Below, in pieces: positions 11,507-23,299 of a stretch of DNA of 64,000 nucleotides (the first letter of the stretch is position 1; the number at the start of each line of letters is the position of its first letter). The translations under genes and the position numbers were made by a program. The stretch is from Corydoras sp. C115 (lineage: Eukaryota > Chordata > Actinopteri > Siluriformes > Callichthyidae). The notes under the pieces are model-generated. The model was not told the DNA's origin. It saw nothing but the letters and a program-made list of their open reading frames with translations, and did not search any database. The stretch is taken from the NCBI GenBank assembly GCA_019802505.1, contig JAFMOC010000006.1, positions 1,351,001-1,415,000 of the forward strand, written 5' to 3'.

Positions 11507-12501
11507 TAGGAGTGTGAATCTCTCAGTTTCTGTCGATTCGATTACGATTTTTGAGGTCAATGTTCAACCGTTCAAATGGTCAATTTTTTGTTCAAATGGT
11601 CTTTAAATTTAGTTTAAATGATGTGATTGACAAGATGAAACGACAATGTAAACAAATAGAACATTTATTTAAAACAATACTTTTAGGTTCCTTCCTGTAT
11701 CAAATCTTTTTGCATCATTTTATATTTATACAAAAAAAAGGATTGCGCTAAATTGAAATTAGCAGTATAAGGTTAGCTTAGCTGCCTGACTCTTTCTTAC
11801 ATAAAAAACATCTATCAATGAACAAATAATTCAAAATATATTAATACAAAAATTTACCATAGTGCATTAGCCTTTAATCGAAAATAAAACACAGACTTTA
11901 CAGTCATAGTGCATTTATATTTTGCAAATCTTTAAAACTTAACCTTTAAAATAAAACACATACTTCAGTTTAGCTATATTTTTAACTATATTGCTCAAAC
12001 ATTTGCTACATTTTCAAAACTTAACCTTAAATGTTAAAATATATTTTTCAACTTTTCAACTTCTTTTAGTTCAGGGTGATGTCATGCCAAATGGGCTTGA
12101 GCATTTGTTGTATTTTCAAAGCACCTCAATTTCATTTTACACTCCCTGCAAACAGCCTCTTCCTGACTTTAAAAGCCAAACACTGTCTTTTAACGATGAC
12201 GGGGCGGTCGAATCCCGCTCTCCCTCTGCTCCATGCTTCCCGCTAGCATGAACTAGCATGCTAGCGAACTCCATTCAGACAACGGGAGCTGGTTACAAGC
12301 TTACAAGCTGGTTACAAGCTTGCTGTACGGTGGCCGAGCGGATACGTAATGCGATGTGCAGTACGCTTGGGTGGGGGAGCCAAAATATAAAACTTAAACA
12401 CATTTTTTAAAAATCGATTCTTGGGCATTTTGAATTGATTCAGAATTGCCAGGACTACGACTCACAATTCTTTGAAGAATCGATTTTTTTCAGCACCCCT
12501 A
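11507..12501. mobile_element. hAT-B: non-autonomous hAT-type element with TSD
   Basis: Starts TAGGAGTG and ends CACCCCTA, with diverged inverted termini rich in ATCGATT motifs. It is flanked by the 8-bp duplication CTGCATAT (11499-11506 and 12502-12509). The empty site is seen in RptX copy 2, where the host reads TTCATATGCTATTA without interruption. The interior (995 bp) has no transposase. A second, 5'-truncated copy of this family lies at 14756-15127. Confidence 0.85.
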
Positions 12502-12714
12502 CTGCATATGCTATTAAACATGTTCTAAACTCTAAAATTTAACAACCTACATAGCTGTAGTGGAGGTTTCAGGCATTTAATAAAAGTGCTATACAATAAA
12601 AATTTTGACCCCCTCACCTCCCCTCTACCAAACCATGAGGTCCACCCGCGGTGTGAACCTAACCTTGAATCTTGTTGCGCGGTGTGAACCTAACCTTGAA
12701 TATTACCGTTACAC

Positions 12715-13743
12715 CAGTGCTTCTCAAATAGTGGGGCGCGCCCCCCTGGGGGGGGAGGGGGCGCAGTTCGGTGCGTGGGGGGGGGCGCATAACAAGAAAT
12801 CACAGAGCAAGTGATATTAAGTGTACTGAACAAACCCTCAAGAGACAACACAGAAAAATATTTAACAGGGATGGCGGAGAGAAAGGAGGAGACGAAGATA
12901 ATGAGACCAACAAAAGTCAACCGAAAACTAAATGTCGAAGCGTATGTAGCGCCTGGCTTCACTGTAACTGTAACTTCACTGTAACGAAGGTGGGAGACGA
13001 AGAAAGACCGGTGTGTCTGCTGTGTCTTTAAATGTTGGCAGCGGACAGCGTGAAGCCAAATAAATGAAGGCATCACTTAAAGACATTACACCCCAATCAC
13101 GCTGATAACCGCTTGAGTTTTTAAATCGTAAACGTGACGTGTATAACCAGCAAATATTAATGCTTTATGAAAGCTACTTCAGAAAACCTGCAAAACGGAC
13201 GCGTTGGAGATATTAATCCTGACTTCCACAAAAAAAAGAAAACAGCACAAATTGTTGTATTCATTTTTGTTTTGTAGGTTAAAGTGTTATTAAATTGTGC
13301 TCCTGAATGAATGTTGCTGATGAATTTGAATTTATTATTATTTATTGATTTTATTTAATTTCATTTTTCAGTATCAAATGCAGTATAAATGATTTTATTT
13401 GTTTCTGTTACAAACTAAAAAACAAAGTAAATCAAATTATTCTTTGTTCTAAGTTGATCTATATTTCTTTCTTTGTTGTATTCTTTATTGTTAATAAGGA
13501 AATGTTAATGCTAATAAGGAAATGTATTTATAACAAATACATTGTTATAAAAGAGGTGTATTTATAACAAATTTATAGACAAATCATACTACAGTGGGCA
13601 TGTAAAAATAATTTATCCCATTTTTGATAAATTTGGGGGGATAAATCATGTGGGGGGGGGGTGAGGTGAGTGTGTGTGGGGGAGGCGCAAAATGTTTTCT
13701 TCTTCCTAGTTGGGGCTTAACAGAAAATAATTGAGAATCACTA
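12715..13743 (+). mobile_element. hAT-C: deletion derivative of a BED-finger hAT element
   Basis: Termini CAGTGCTTCTCAA and TTGAGAATCACTA form an imperfect inverted repeat. The 8-bp duplication CGTTACAC flanks both sides (12707-12714 and 13744-13751). RptX copy 2 shows the empty site as CGTTACACCCCTAG. Both ends contain G-runs (12733-12785 and 13635-13685). The interior keeps only the 5' part of a transposase gene, described separately, and the catalytic region is absent. Confidence 0.85.
12871..13215 (+). pseudogene. hAT transposase N-terminus with BED-type zinc finger, broken
   Basis: An ATG at 12871 opens MAERKEETKIMRPTKVNRKL and runs into AYVAPGFTVT. A small local duplication (CTGTAACTGTAACTTCACTG) then shifts the frame, and the finger continues in the other frame with GDEERPVCLLCL, a stop, then further in-frame residues, another stop and HHLKTLHPNH. 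The CxxC and HxxxxH spacing fits a BED zinc finger, which binds DNA at transposon ends in ZBED/SCAND3-like hAT transposases. The homology ends near 13215 and nothing resembling the RNase-H-like catalytic core or dimerisation domain follows. It cannot make a working transposase. Confidence 0.7.
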
Positions 13744-13756
13744 CGTTACACCCATA

Positions 13757-13870
13757 ACCATCAGGGTTGTTTTTCTCGTCACTTGCTCTTTGGGGATTCA
13801 GACACTGTAAAGTTGGTTCGAGACAATGTATTATTGTAAAAAGCGCTATATAAATTTGAAACTGAGTGAA
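13757..13870 (+). mobile_element. L2-like LINE 3' tail fragment
   Basis: Contains CTTGCTCTTTGGGGATTCAG and TTGTAAAAAGCGCTATATAA, the characteristic 3' end of the fish LINE family whose endonuclease domain appears at 63595. Only the last ~110 bp are present. Confidence 0.6.
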
Positions 13871-14509
13871 CTGTAGAATGTAAAGACTATACACTCTAAC
13901 TGAGTCTTTGGATACAATCATGTTCTATAACCACATGAAACACTTTGAAAACAAACACTCAAGATGTGGAATGCTTACTGTAAGAAAAAAGCTGTGGAAA
14001 AAAATGTTTGCATATATGGCTACAAGGAAATGCCAGTACAAATCAAATCTACATCAACCAAAATATTTACAGTGGGTCAGATATGGATCTTCCAGCAGAC
14101 AATCCTATTAAATAATAAAAAATATATATTTTATTTTTATTAAATAATATTAAAAGAGTAATAGAAAATAATAATAACAATAATAAGAATAAGAATTGCA
14201 AGCCTCTGCCATAATCCCAAATTACAGTTTTAAATCATATTACTAAAGTAAATAAAAACAGTCATCAACTATAATCAAAACACAGTCATTTACTACTAAA
14301 ATTAATGTGTATTCTATCCAAGCTCATAGTTTGCATGGACAGAACCTTACCAATGTATTCCTATTGGATTAGTGGCATTGCATTCTTGTGAGGATGCCAC
14401 TGCATAGACAATTTAATTCTTTTCAACAAATTTTCACTGAATTGATTTAATCTATTTGGAAAATGGATACTTGATTACTTACGTAATCTGTATACTAGTG
14501 TCCTATGAT
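13871..14509. other. no recognisable feature
   Basis: AT-rich, with a short (AATAAT)-type run at 14112-14190. No gene supported. Confidence 0.3.
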
Positions 14510-14650
14510 GTTAACACTGCCTGGTTGCTCAAGGAGGAGTCCCTCGCTGACCCTTGGCCCTCATAAGGTTTCTTACAATACTATAAAGCAACTTTGAGAC
14601 ACTGTAATATTGTAAAAAAAAAAAAAAAGTGCGGCTTAAATAAATGAACT
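14510..14650 (+). mobile_element. L2-like LINE 3' tail fragment
   Basis: Same tail family as 17030-17300: TCCTCATAAGG-type block followed by AAAGCAACTTTGAGACACTG, TATTGTAAAAA and TAAATAAATG. Truncated, with an expanded A-run. Confidence 0.55.
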
Positions 14651-14661
14651 TATAAAACATG

Positions 14662-14755
14662 TACAGTCATAGCCAAAAGTTTTGAGAATGAAACAAATAT
14701 TATTTTTTCAAAGTCTACTGCTTCAGTTTTTATAATGGCAATTTGCATATACTGC
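14662..14755 (+). mobile_element. Tc1-like terminal fragment
   Basis: Starts TACAGTCATAGCCAAAAGTT and runs through TTTGAGAATGAAACAAAT, the terminal inverted repeat of a common fish Tc1 family. It stops abruptly where hAT-B-type sequence begins. No transposase. Confidence 0.55.
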
Positions 14756-15127
14756 ATAAAACGGGCTCGCGCATTTGTCGTATTTACAAAGTACCGCGAT
14801 TTTGTTACGTTACATGTTACAGCTTATGTCGAGCTCTCTCTCTCTTCCTGGCTTTAAAACCCAAACAGCGGCTTTTAACGACGACGGGGGGGTGGGGGGG
14901 GGATGGTGGTCGAATCCCGCTCCCTCGCTCCCTGGTTAACAAGCTTGCTGTACGGTGGCCGAGCGGATCCGTAATGCGATATGCTGTACGCTCGGGAGGG
15001 AGGCGCCAAAAAATTAAACTTAAAAACATTTTTTAAAAATCGATTCTTGGGCATTTTGAATCGATTCCGAATCGCCTGGACTATGAATCGCGATTCAATG
15101 AAGAATTGATTTTTTTCAGCACCCCTA
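14756..15127. mobile_element. hAT-B family copy, left end missing
   Basis: Aligns with 12090-12501 through GTACGGTGGCCGAGCGGAT, the TTTTTTAAAAATCGATTCTT block and the terminal TTTTTTTCAGCACCCCTA. The left half is replaced by the Tc1-like fragment, so no TSD can be read. It contains a G-run (14885-14905). Confidence 0.75.
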
Positions 15128-15229
15128 ATTCAAAGCAAAGTAAGAATTTCATTGCACAGGGAAACACATTTCTATATATGCATATGACAATAAAGCTTTG
15201 AATCTTGAATCTCGGCTGGGACCTGTCCA

Positions 15230-15485
15230 GGCATGACCTCAATGCACACCTCTGACTCGTTATATTTGTATCAATGCGTGATATACAATACAACATTTTC
15301 CCTGATGTTTTGTATGAACTATATTCTGGCCACTAGATAACAGAACTGTATTGTTAGAGAAACCAGAAACCTGTTACTCAGCGATCAGCCTTCACTTTAA
15401 AAATTGGGACAAGACTACGTTGCAGAACACGTTACAGTTTTTTTAAATGATTTTGCCTTCAATAAACACATTTATGAATCTTACC
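15230..15485 (+). repeat. RptY copy 3
   Basis: Matches the second half of RptY copy 1, including CACACCTCTGA, ATATACAATACA and CAGAAACCTGTTACTCAGCG. Confidence 0.6.
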
Positions 15486-16294
15486 TTGTGTTTTTATAGT
15501 GTGTTTGTGAATGCTTTATAAAAGCAATATGGTACTTATATGGTACTAAAAGCAATATGGTATTTAAAAATCACTCTTGCCCGTGATTTATTCAAAATAA
15601 TACATGTCCTCTTGTGCTTTATTGCTTTATTATAGTTCATTTTAAATAATCCACAACTTCTAACGTTCAGAAGCTTTTTTACAACTTAAAAATTACAACT
15701 TAATTCAATAAATTAGTGCTCATCAGAAAAGCATGCGTGTGAATGCCACAATTATTTACTCAATCATTTCTCTTTTTTTCTTTTTTTACATAATATTCCT
15801 TAAAAACGAACTTAAATTTTTCTTGTTTATGCACACCATGTTATTTCATTTAATTTTACCTTCTCTACAAAATTACTTCTGCCATCTCCTGTCAATTCTT
15901 AGTCAGTTAAATATATTAAGTCACCTGCCAGGCTTCAGATCTGGATGTGCATATTTAAGCCTTGCTGGTTTGGTTCTACACTGCCATAATTGAGTCAGTC
16001 TTTACATCCTTACTTAGCATCTCTGCAGCACATCAGGAATGATCTCCTCACACACTGGTCACTCATTTTTTCCAAAGACTCTTATCTCAGCGGAAAACCA
16101 GAGTGAGATCATCAAAGATTCTGACTAATCGGCACCTCCATAGCCTTTTTTCCACAGGCCATCAGTTGAATTAATAAGGACTGTTCACCCATTCCACCAT
16201 TTTAACTCTCCCTCAGTCATTCGATGTACATTTGCATATTTGCACCTTGCCACTGATGTATTTATTGTTGTTTTTTATGTTTATATATAGCGTT
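15486..16294. other. no recognisable feature
   Basis: AT-rich. A hydrophobic open frame at 15733-15993 is Phe/Leu-rich from T-rich DNA and is not supported. 15980-16210 vaguely resembles eroded LINE coding sequence but no motif is secure. Confidence 0.3.
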
Positions 16295-16624
16295 TTTACA
16301 GCGGGAAGGGGGAATGGGTTCCCCATGTCCATCCAGGGGAGAACGTTTTGGGCGCTGGGCAAATACACCCACGACAGGGCGCCAATCTATTTCTGGACAC
16401 ACACTCACTCACACACACACACACACACACTTTATATGGGGCAATTTAGAGCATTCAATTTACCTTAAATCCATGTTCTTGGACTTTTGAGAGGAAACCA
16501 AAGAACCCTGAGGAAACTTGTGCAGACACAGGAAGATCATGGAAACTCCACACAGATTGGGAATCGAACCTGGAATCCCCAGCTCTGAGAGGCGAACGTG
16601 CTAACTACTTAGCCACCGTGCCAA
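16295..16624 (-). mobile_element. family R repeat
   Basis: Near-complete minus copy with CCATCCAGGGGAGAACGTTT, a (CA)n expansion near 16410, CCATGTTCTTGGAC and the head read inverted near 16600. Confidence 0.8.
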
Positions 16625-17029
16625 CACTTGTACTGAATAATACCATCAATCATTAAAAGTAGATTAAAACATTAATTTTTTGCGTTTAATTATTTCCTCT
16701 TAGATAAAGGTGTAGATCTCAGGCTTGAATGTGTTGGGTTGGTGATCTGGAATGGCATTTCACCCCTTCACCCAGCTCACCATTATTAAAAGGTGTGGCA
16801 CTAAAATGATGCTATTATGGGGAATCATTTTTAACTAGGTAGAGTCTGCAGTATCTGCCTCTTTTAGTTCTGCTGCAGTAGTCAGTGATGCTGGAGTCAT
16901 ATGATGCACTGTGTAAATCAAACTCTGGTTATTACTTAAATATTGTTTGCTTCATTAGCTCTAACTGCTATTCTTGTCCGTTTCTTTTGAATTGGACTTA
17001 TATAGTATTTCAATTGCTAGTTTTTTCCA
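16625..17029. other. no recognisable feature
   Basis: No repeat or gene supported. Confidence 0.3.
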
Positions 17030-17300
17030 ATTGTTAAATAGGGACAACTGATCATCACACAACCTGTACATGCCTCGTCCTACACTGTTGATGCTGCGCG
17101 GCCGCTCAAAGAGGATGAGTCCCCCACTGAGCCATGGTCCTTCCAAGGTTCCTTTCTTAAAAAGCATCATAACAGAGATTTTCATCTTGCCACTGTCTCT
17201 TTGGCTTGCTCTTTGAGGGTTTCAGGCTTTTAACACCATAAAGCTGCTTTGTAACAATGTACTATTGTAAAAAGCACTCTATAAATAAATTACTTGAACT
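17030..17300 (+). mobile_element. L2-like LINE 3' UTR and tail
   Basis: Contains GACAACTGATCATCACACAA, CTACACTGTTGATGCTG, a GGTTCCTTTCTTAAAAAG block, GGCTTGCTCTTTGAGGG and the terminal TATTGTAAAAAGCACTCTAT. The first 200 bp are shared with the fragment nested at 47419-47617. Confidence 0.65.
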
Positions 17301-17819
17301 AGAATTTATGCTAGGGGTGATGTTAATCCTTTTAGAATTTAAGGTCATTAAATGTGTAGTGTAAAATCTATACAAAAGACTGACAAAGTAATGGAAATTA
17401 CCATCTGTTTTACGTATTCACTAGCTAATCCAACAAATGCAGCATTGTCAAACTTAGCTGTAAACTCACTTCAGGATATATTCACAAACAATTACTATAA
17501 GCAACACTTTCAATGTGCTAAAGCATTAGCAATAACCAACAGATGGCGATGGGAAAACAGCCTTAGGCACGCAGCAAAAATCCACACCTTGTAAACATGG
17601 AAAAAAGTGACAATGATTCTGCTCAAAAAAAAAAACTCACATTTTTCCTGTGCCTTTATTATTATATTCTTCTTATATACTTTTATACTTCTTCATTATT
17701 ATCATTATTATATCCAAAGTTCTCAAAGCCAATATAAATATCTGTCCAGTTATAGCTTTATTGAGGTTCCAACCGACTGCACCCATCTTTATGCTGAGAA
17801 ACTGGATGTTTTGGTCTTC
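17301..17819. other. no recognisable feature
   Basis: No supported gene. Short AT runs only. Confidence 0.3.
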
Positions 17820-18178
17820 TCTTCATTGAAAATAACCATGGACCCCTCACACCCTGGACACAATCTATTTCAGCTCCTCCCCTCCGGCAGATGATACAGA
17901 TCACTGTACACCAAAACAACCAGACTCTCAAACAGTTTCTTTCCTCACGCCATTGTACTTATAAACAGCCTATAAACACTACAGCATAAATGCACCTTAC
18001 CATATATATTTATAATATATGTATGCATATATACAGCAAACTTTTTATTTGTAAACAGAACTGTATAATTTGTAAATACAGTAAAATTGTAAATTTTACG
18101 AGAGACACCATCATTCTGGAACAAAACTCCTTGTGTGTGTAACATACTTGGCAAAATAAACCTGATTCTGATTGGTAG
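17820..18178 (+). mobile_element. LINE ORF2 C-terminus and 3' tail
   Basis: Encodes MDPSHPGHNLFQLLPSGR, a stop, then TTRLSNSFFPHA, the C-terminal signature of Rex1/L2-like fish LINEs. The 3' UTR ends TTGGCAAAATAAACCTGATT. This tail type recurs inverted at 37032-37320. Confidence 0.65.
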
Positions 18179-18559
18179 CTAGAAACCGCTTATTGCTTCT
18201 CTGGAAATCTGACAAACCTAAAAAAAAGTTTTCAGTGGCAGAAAAGACACTTTTCTTAAATTGGAAAAAATAAGATACTCAATCAAAGGTAACAACAGCA
18301 AATTTCTCAAAAGGTGGAAATTTTTTATTACATATTTCAATGTTTAAATTCTCTTTACTAGCGGTTCCACTTTTTAATATCAATATAATTTTTACTATTT
18401 GATTTAGATTTTTTTTTCCTTTGTTCTTTTCTTATACTTTCATTTTATAGGTGATGGTCTGACAGGGTTAAAGGGTTGGGTGTTGAGTTTTATTATTCTG
18501 CTTTTGGAGTTAATATAAGCCAATTACTTGGGTGGTCAATTTGGAAGTAGTATGTTTCA
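18179..18559. other. no recognisable feature
   Basis: AT-rich, nothing supported. Confidence 0.3.
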
Positions 18560-18935
18560 CTACCACTTATTAGTGTGATTGACATATATGGAAATCACAC
18601 TATTGTTATCCGATTTTTATTATTCCACCGTTTTTGTCCGACTTTCTTGTACCACAATTTTTGAGCCATCGACACGGATTTCACAGACTCATTTGTGAGA
18701 CCATTTCCAAGCCAAAATTCCCATTTACTTTACATCACGGTAATATTTGCACTCCCATAACTAAATTTTTGAGATACAAAGACAACATTCGCTGGAGTTG
18801 GAGATAGTTGTGTGAAATCGCAGCGAGATCAAGAGACACCCTATTACCTGGCCATGCCCACTTTTTACATTGATTGCTATGAAATACATATGCACTGTGC
18901 CTCCTACGGCCACTCGCATTTTCTTCAGCAACTCT
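18560..18935 (+). repeat. RptZ copy 1 (unnamed interspersed repeat)
   Basis: Matches parts of 53060-53695: CAATTTTTGAGC near the start, ATATTTGCACTCC, AGATACAAAGACAA and a 3' end reading CATTTTCTTCAGCAACTCTC. The class is unknown and no coding sequence is seen. Confidence 0.55.
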
Positions 18936-19202
18936 CTAGTAAGGTTCTGTGATAGTATGTATGTGCACCTGTGTATGTGTGTATGTGCATTTATACATAT
19001 ATAATTATGTATGGTGTATTGTATACCTGTGAACTGCTCCTTAAAAGAACAGATTAAGCTAAAAAAAAAAAAAAAAAGTAAAATTTGTCACTAGTTGATT
19101 GTTGGTACTTCACTTTCTCTAATCCAAGATGTTGGAAACTATGAAGCTCTAAAATATATTGTGCCTTTAAGCACAAAAAAATATATAAAAAAATAAACTT
19201 AC

Positions 19203-19656
19203 CAATATAGAGTGATGAGTCCTTCTTCCTGACATGATCATCAATGTAGGACACTCCCAGAGGCTGCACGGGAGTTGCTCCAATTCCCAGCAGTACTTGG
19301 GCACCAATCAGAAGCAGATACATCATATTAGTGTTAGCTCTGTTGCCGCACATTCCACCGTCGTCCACTTCTCTTCTGGAGAGATTGGAGCACACATCCC
19401 GCCCTACCTCCTTCAATGCTTCAGCTGTTTTGTACTCATACTGGTTGGTTAGAAACTCAGGTAAGGCTGAGAGTAAGGCACCCAGTGCCATGACAATGCC
19501 CCCGCAACCAATCAGACGTGGCCGATGGGCCTTGGCGCCAAAGTAGCTGACGAACAGGATGAGGGCCAGGTTCCCAATTTCAAAGCTGCTAGCAATCACA
19601 CCAACATCAGCACTCTGCAGGTTGAAACGACGTTCCAGTGTAGTCAACACACTCAC
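19203..19656 (-). CDS. slco3a1: slco3a1 coding exon 2 (OATP3A1-type transporter)
   Basis: Solute carrier organic anion transporter family member 3A1, a plasma-membrane, 12-helix MFS-type carrier known in mammals to move prostaglandins, thyroxine and other organic anions. The exon encodes residues 42-192 of the predicted protein. Successive segments are VSVLTTLERRFNLQSADVG, a helix (VIASSFEIGNLALILFVSYF), RPRLIGCGGIVMALGALL, a variable extracellular loop with the sequon NLS, then MMYLLLIGAQVLLGIGATPV and PLGVSYIDDHVRKKDSSLYI. These are near-identical to vertebrate SLCO3A1 except in the loop. The acceptor is TTTTAG/GTGAGT at 19656, which joins exon 1 in phase 0. The donor TATTG/GTAAGT at 19203 leaves phase 1. 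The OATP signature motif lies in a later exon outside the window. No disrupting mutation is seen. Confidence 0.95.
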
Positions 19657-19772
19657 CTAAAAAGTATAAACAGTTTTATTAAAATCCATACATTTCTATA
19701 TTGTCATAAATGTAAGGCTTTATTAATTTCCATTATCATAAATAGCTCTACAAATCACGATAGTAGTAGAAG

Positions 19773-20907
19773 TTTAAGGGTATGTTGTCTTCGTCACAAA
19801 CCATTCTATAAGGACCACATGGTTCGGTACGTGCTTTCACACGCAGAATACAATGGTACAGAACGTGTGGGAACCAAAGACACAAGACACTAAAATTAAG
19901 AGGTAGATGCACTCCCGAGCCGAGTTGCGAGATGCACCTTAGCGGTAAATGCCTCCAAGCATGCCATGCTAAGTGTAGCTCAGTTTAAAGGCAGAGCTTG
20001 GACCACGTGTGGAAACAGCACACGCAAATTACATACACTGCTTTATTCAAATCAAAGGTGTGGAAGGATTTTTGGGTTCCCTGTGATTTACAGCAGCACT
20101 GGAGCAGTGCGAGTAGATTGAACACGGCCGATTTGTCGGTTGTGCAGCATGTTTTGAAGCTGTATTTTTAAGCTGGTATTGTATTGCAGACATATTGTAG
20201 ATACAATATTTTTGTGATAATTTGATTTCTGAGCGATCCACGGCCAAACTTAATGAAAAAAACAGGTTCTTCAAAAACCATCAGTGGCTTGACGGATGCT
20301 ATTTGTGTTGTGAATGACTACTTAATTTCAATGCAAATAAAAATGCTATTAAAATGTTATATAAAATTGTTATAATTTTGTTATAAAAAATCTTTGTAAC
20401 CCAACATTTAATCTCCACAATTATTTAAACTAATTTAACTATTTAAACATATGCACACAAAATTCTCCACTCCCTAGATGTAAAATCTTTTGGAAACAAA
20501 TCCACTATTAAAGCAATGAGCATGTACAGTAATCCCTCACATATCCTGATCAGCATTATAATTATTGTATTATTTATATGTTTAAGGCTTTGTTTAAACA
20601 CTTCATATGCTATTATACACTTTCTAAACTCTTAAAGCTATGGAAATTTAGCAACATATAAAGAGCAAAAATGCAACAACACAGTGTAAAACTGATAAAG
20701 AATAAATATCTTTAAAAAAAACAATCTATGAAAAGGGAGCGAGGGACGACTGTAAATTTAATTCATAAATAAAGAATTTACAGCAGTGGTGGATTCTGGT
20801 TTAAAAATGTAATAAAAAAGAGGAGGTTCAGAACTCCAATCTAACCGTGAAGGTCATAACACTGTGTGAACCAAACCATGAATTTGGTGTATCGTTACAC
20901 CCCTAGT
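19773..20907 (+). repeat. RptX copy 2, uninterrupted; probable old hAT-type element
   Basis: Left part contains CACATGGTTCGGTACGTGCT and the right end is CGTTACACCCCTAG, both typical of a hAT family with CTAGGGGTGTAACG termini. It aligns with 10905-13756 once hAT-B and hAT-C are removed, so it preserves the empty target sites of both. No transposase and no clear TSD. Confidence 0.7.
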
Positions 20908-21418
20908 AACCATACGTTTAAGGTTCCTTTTATGTAGAAATTAAGGGGTGTTAAATCAAGGATCAAAGAGGCAACTGAACAGCTCTTTTTTATTCAATAC
21001 AACATCCAAACAGAATGGCATCAAGATAAAATCAGAATGTCTCAGTTATAGCATTGTGCTGCAGCATCTTGCTGAAAATAAAACTGATCAGCATAAAAGG
21101 CACAGAAAACAACTAAGTATGTATAGAGTCACATCCCACTACATCTAAACTACAACAGATGGCACTGCGAGATTCATTCGCCATAAGACATACCTTACCA
21201 AAGGAAAAGCACAAGGTACAAGGTAAGTTTCAAGGTATTACTGAGGCAATTGTTTATTATACTGTGTGCATAATTAAGATGAAATAAGATAAGGTAAGTC
21301 TTTATAGGTGCCATAATGGAGAAATTCACATTATGAGCAACAAAAGTGACAATAATTTTAGGTATAAATAGGTATATTTTAAATCTAATATACCTATTAA
21401 GAGAAGTATTTAAAAAAA
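20908..21418. other. no recognisable feature
   Basis: No gene or repeat supported. Confidence 0.3.
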
Positions 21419-23104
<1,686 letters not shown>

Positions 23105-23170
<66 letters not shown>

Positions 23171-23215
23171 GAAATCAGTATATACAAAATAAAATAAACT
23201 GATATATATATACTG

Positions 23216-23257
<42 letters not shown>

Positions 23258-23262
23258 GTATT
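23105..23262. repeat. (TA)n and (CA)n microsatellites right of Tc1-A
   Basis: (TA)n directly follows the terminal GTGTG of Tc1-A to about 23167. A second short TA tract and a (CA)n tract lie at 23198-23255. Confidence 0.95.
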
Positions 23263-23299
23263 AGGTGCCTAGGCCACCTAGTTATTTTTTAGGTTAATT

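Larger units (their letters stand above)
10905..13756 (+). repeat. RptX copy 1, interrupted by hAT-B and hAT-C
   Basis: Host pieces 10905-11506, 12510-12714 and 13752-13756 align in order with the uninterrupted copy at 19773-20907. Shared landmarks are GCCATGCTA near 10976, AAGCATGTACAGTAAT near 11364, CATATGCTATTA around the hAT-B site and CGTTACACC at the right end. The right end looks like a hAT terminus (CTAGGGGTGTAACG read inverted), so RptX is itself probably an old non-autonomous hAT element. Confidence 0.75.

Noticed and set aside
15733..15993. Hydrophobic 86-codon frame as a membrane protein
   Set aside because: Phe/Leu/Ile content comes from T-rich DNA. No homology or neighbouring exons.
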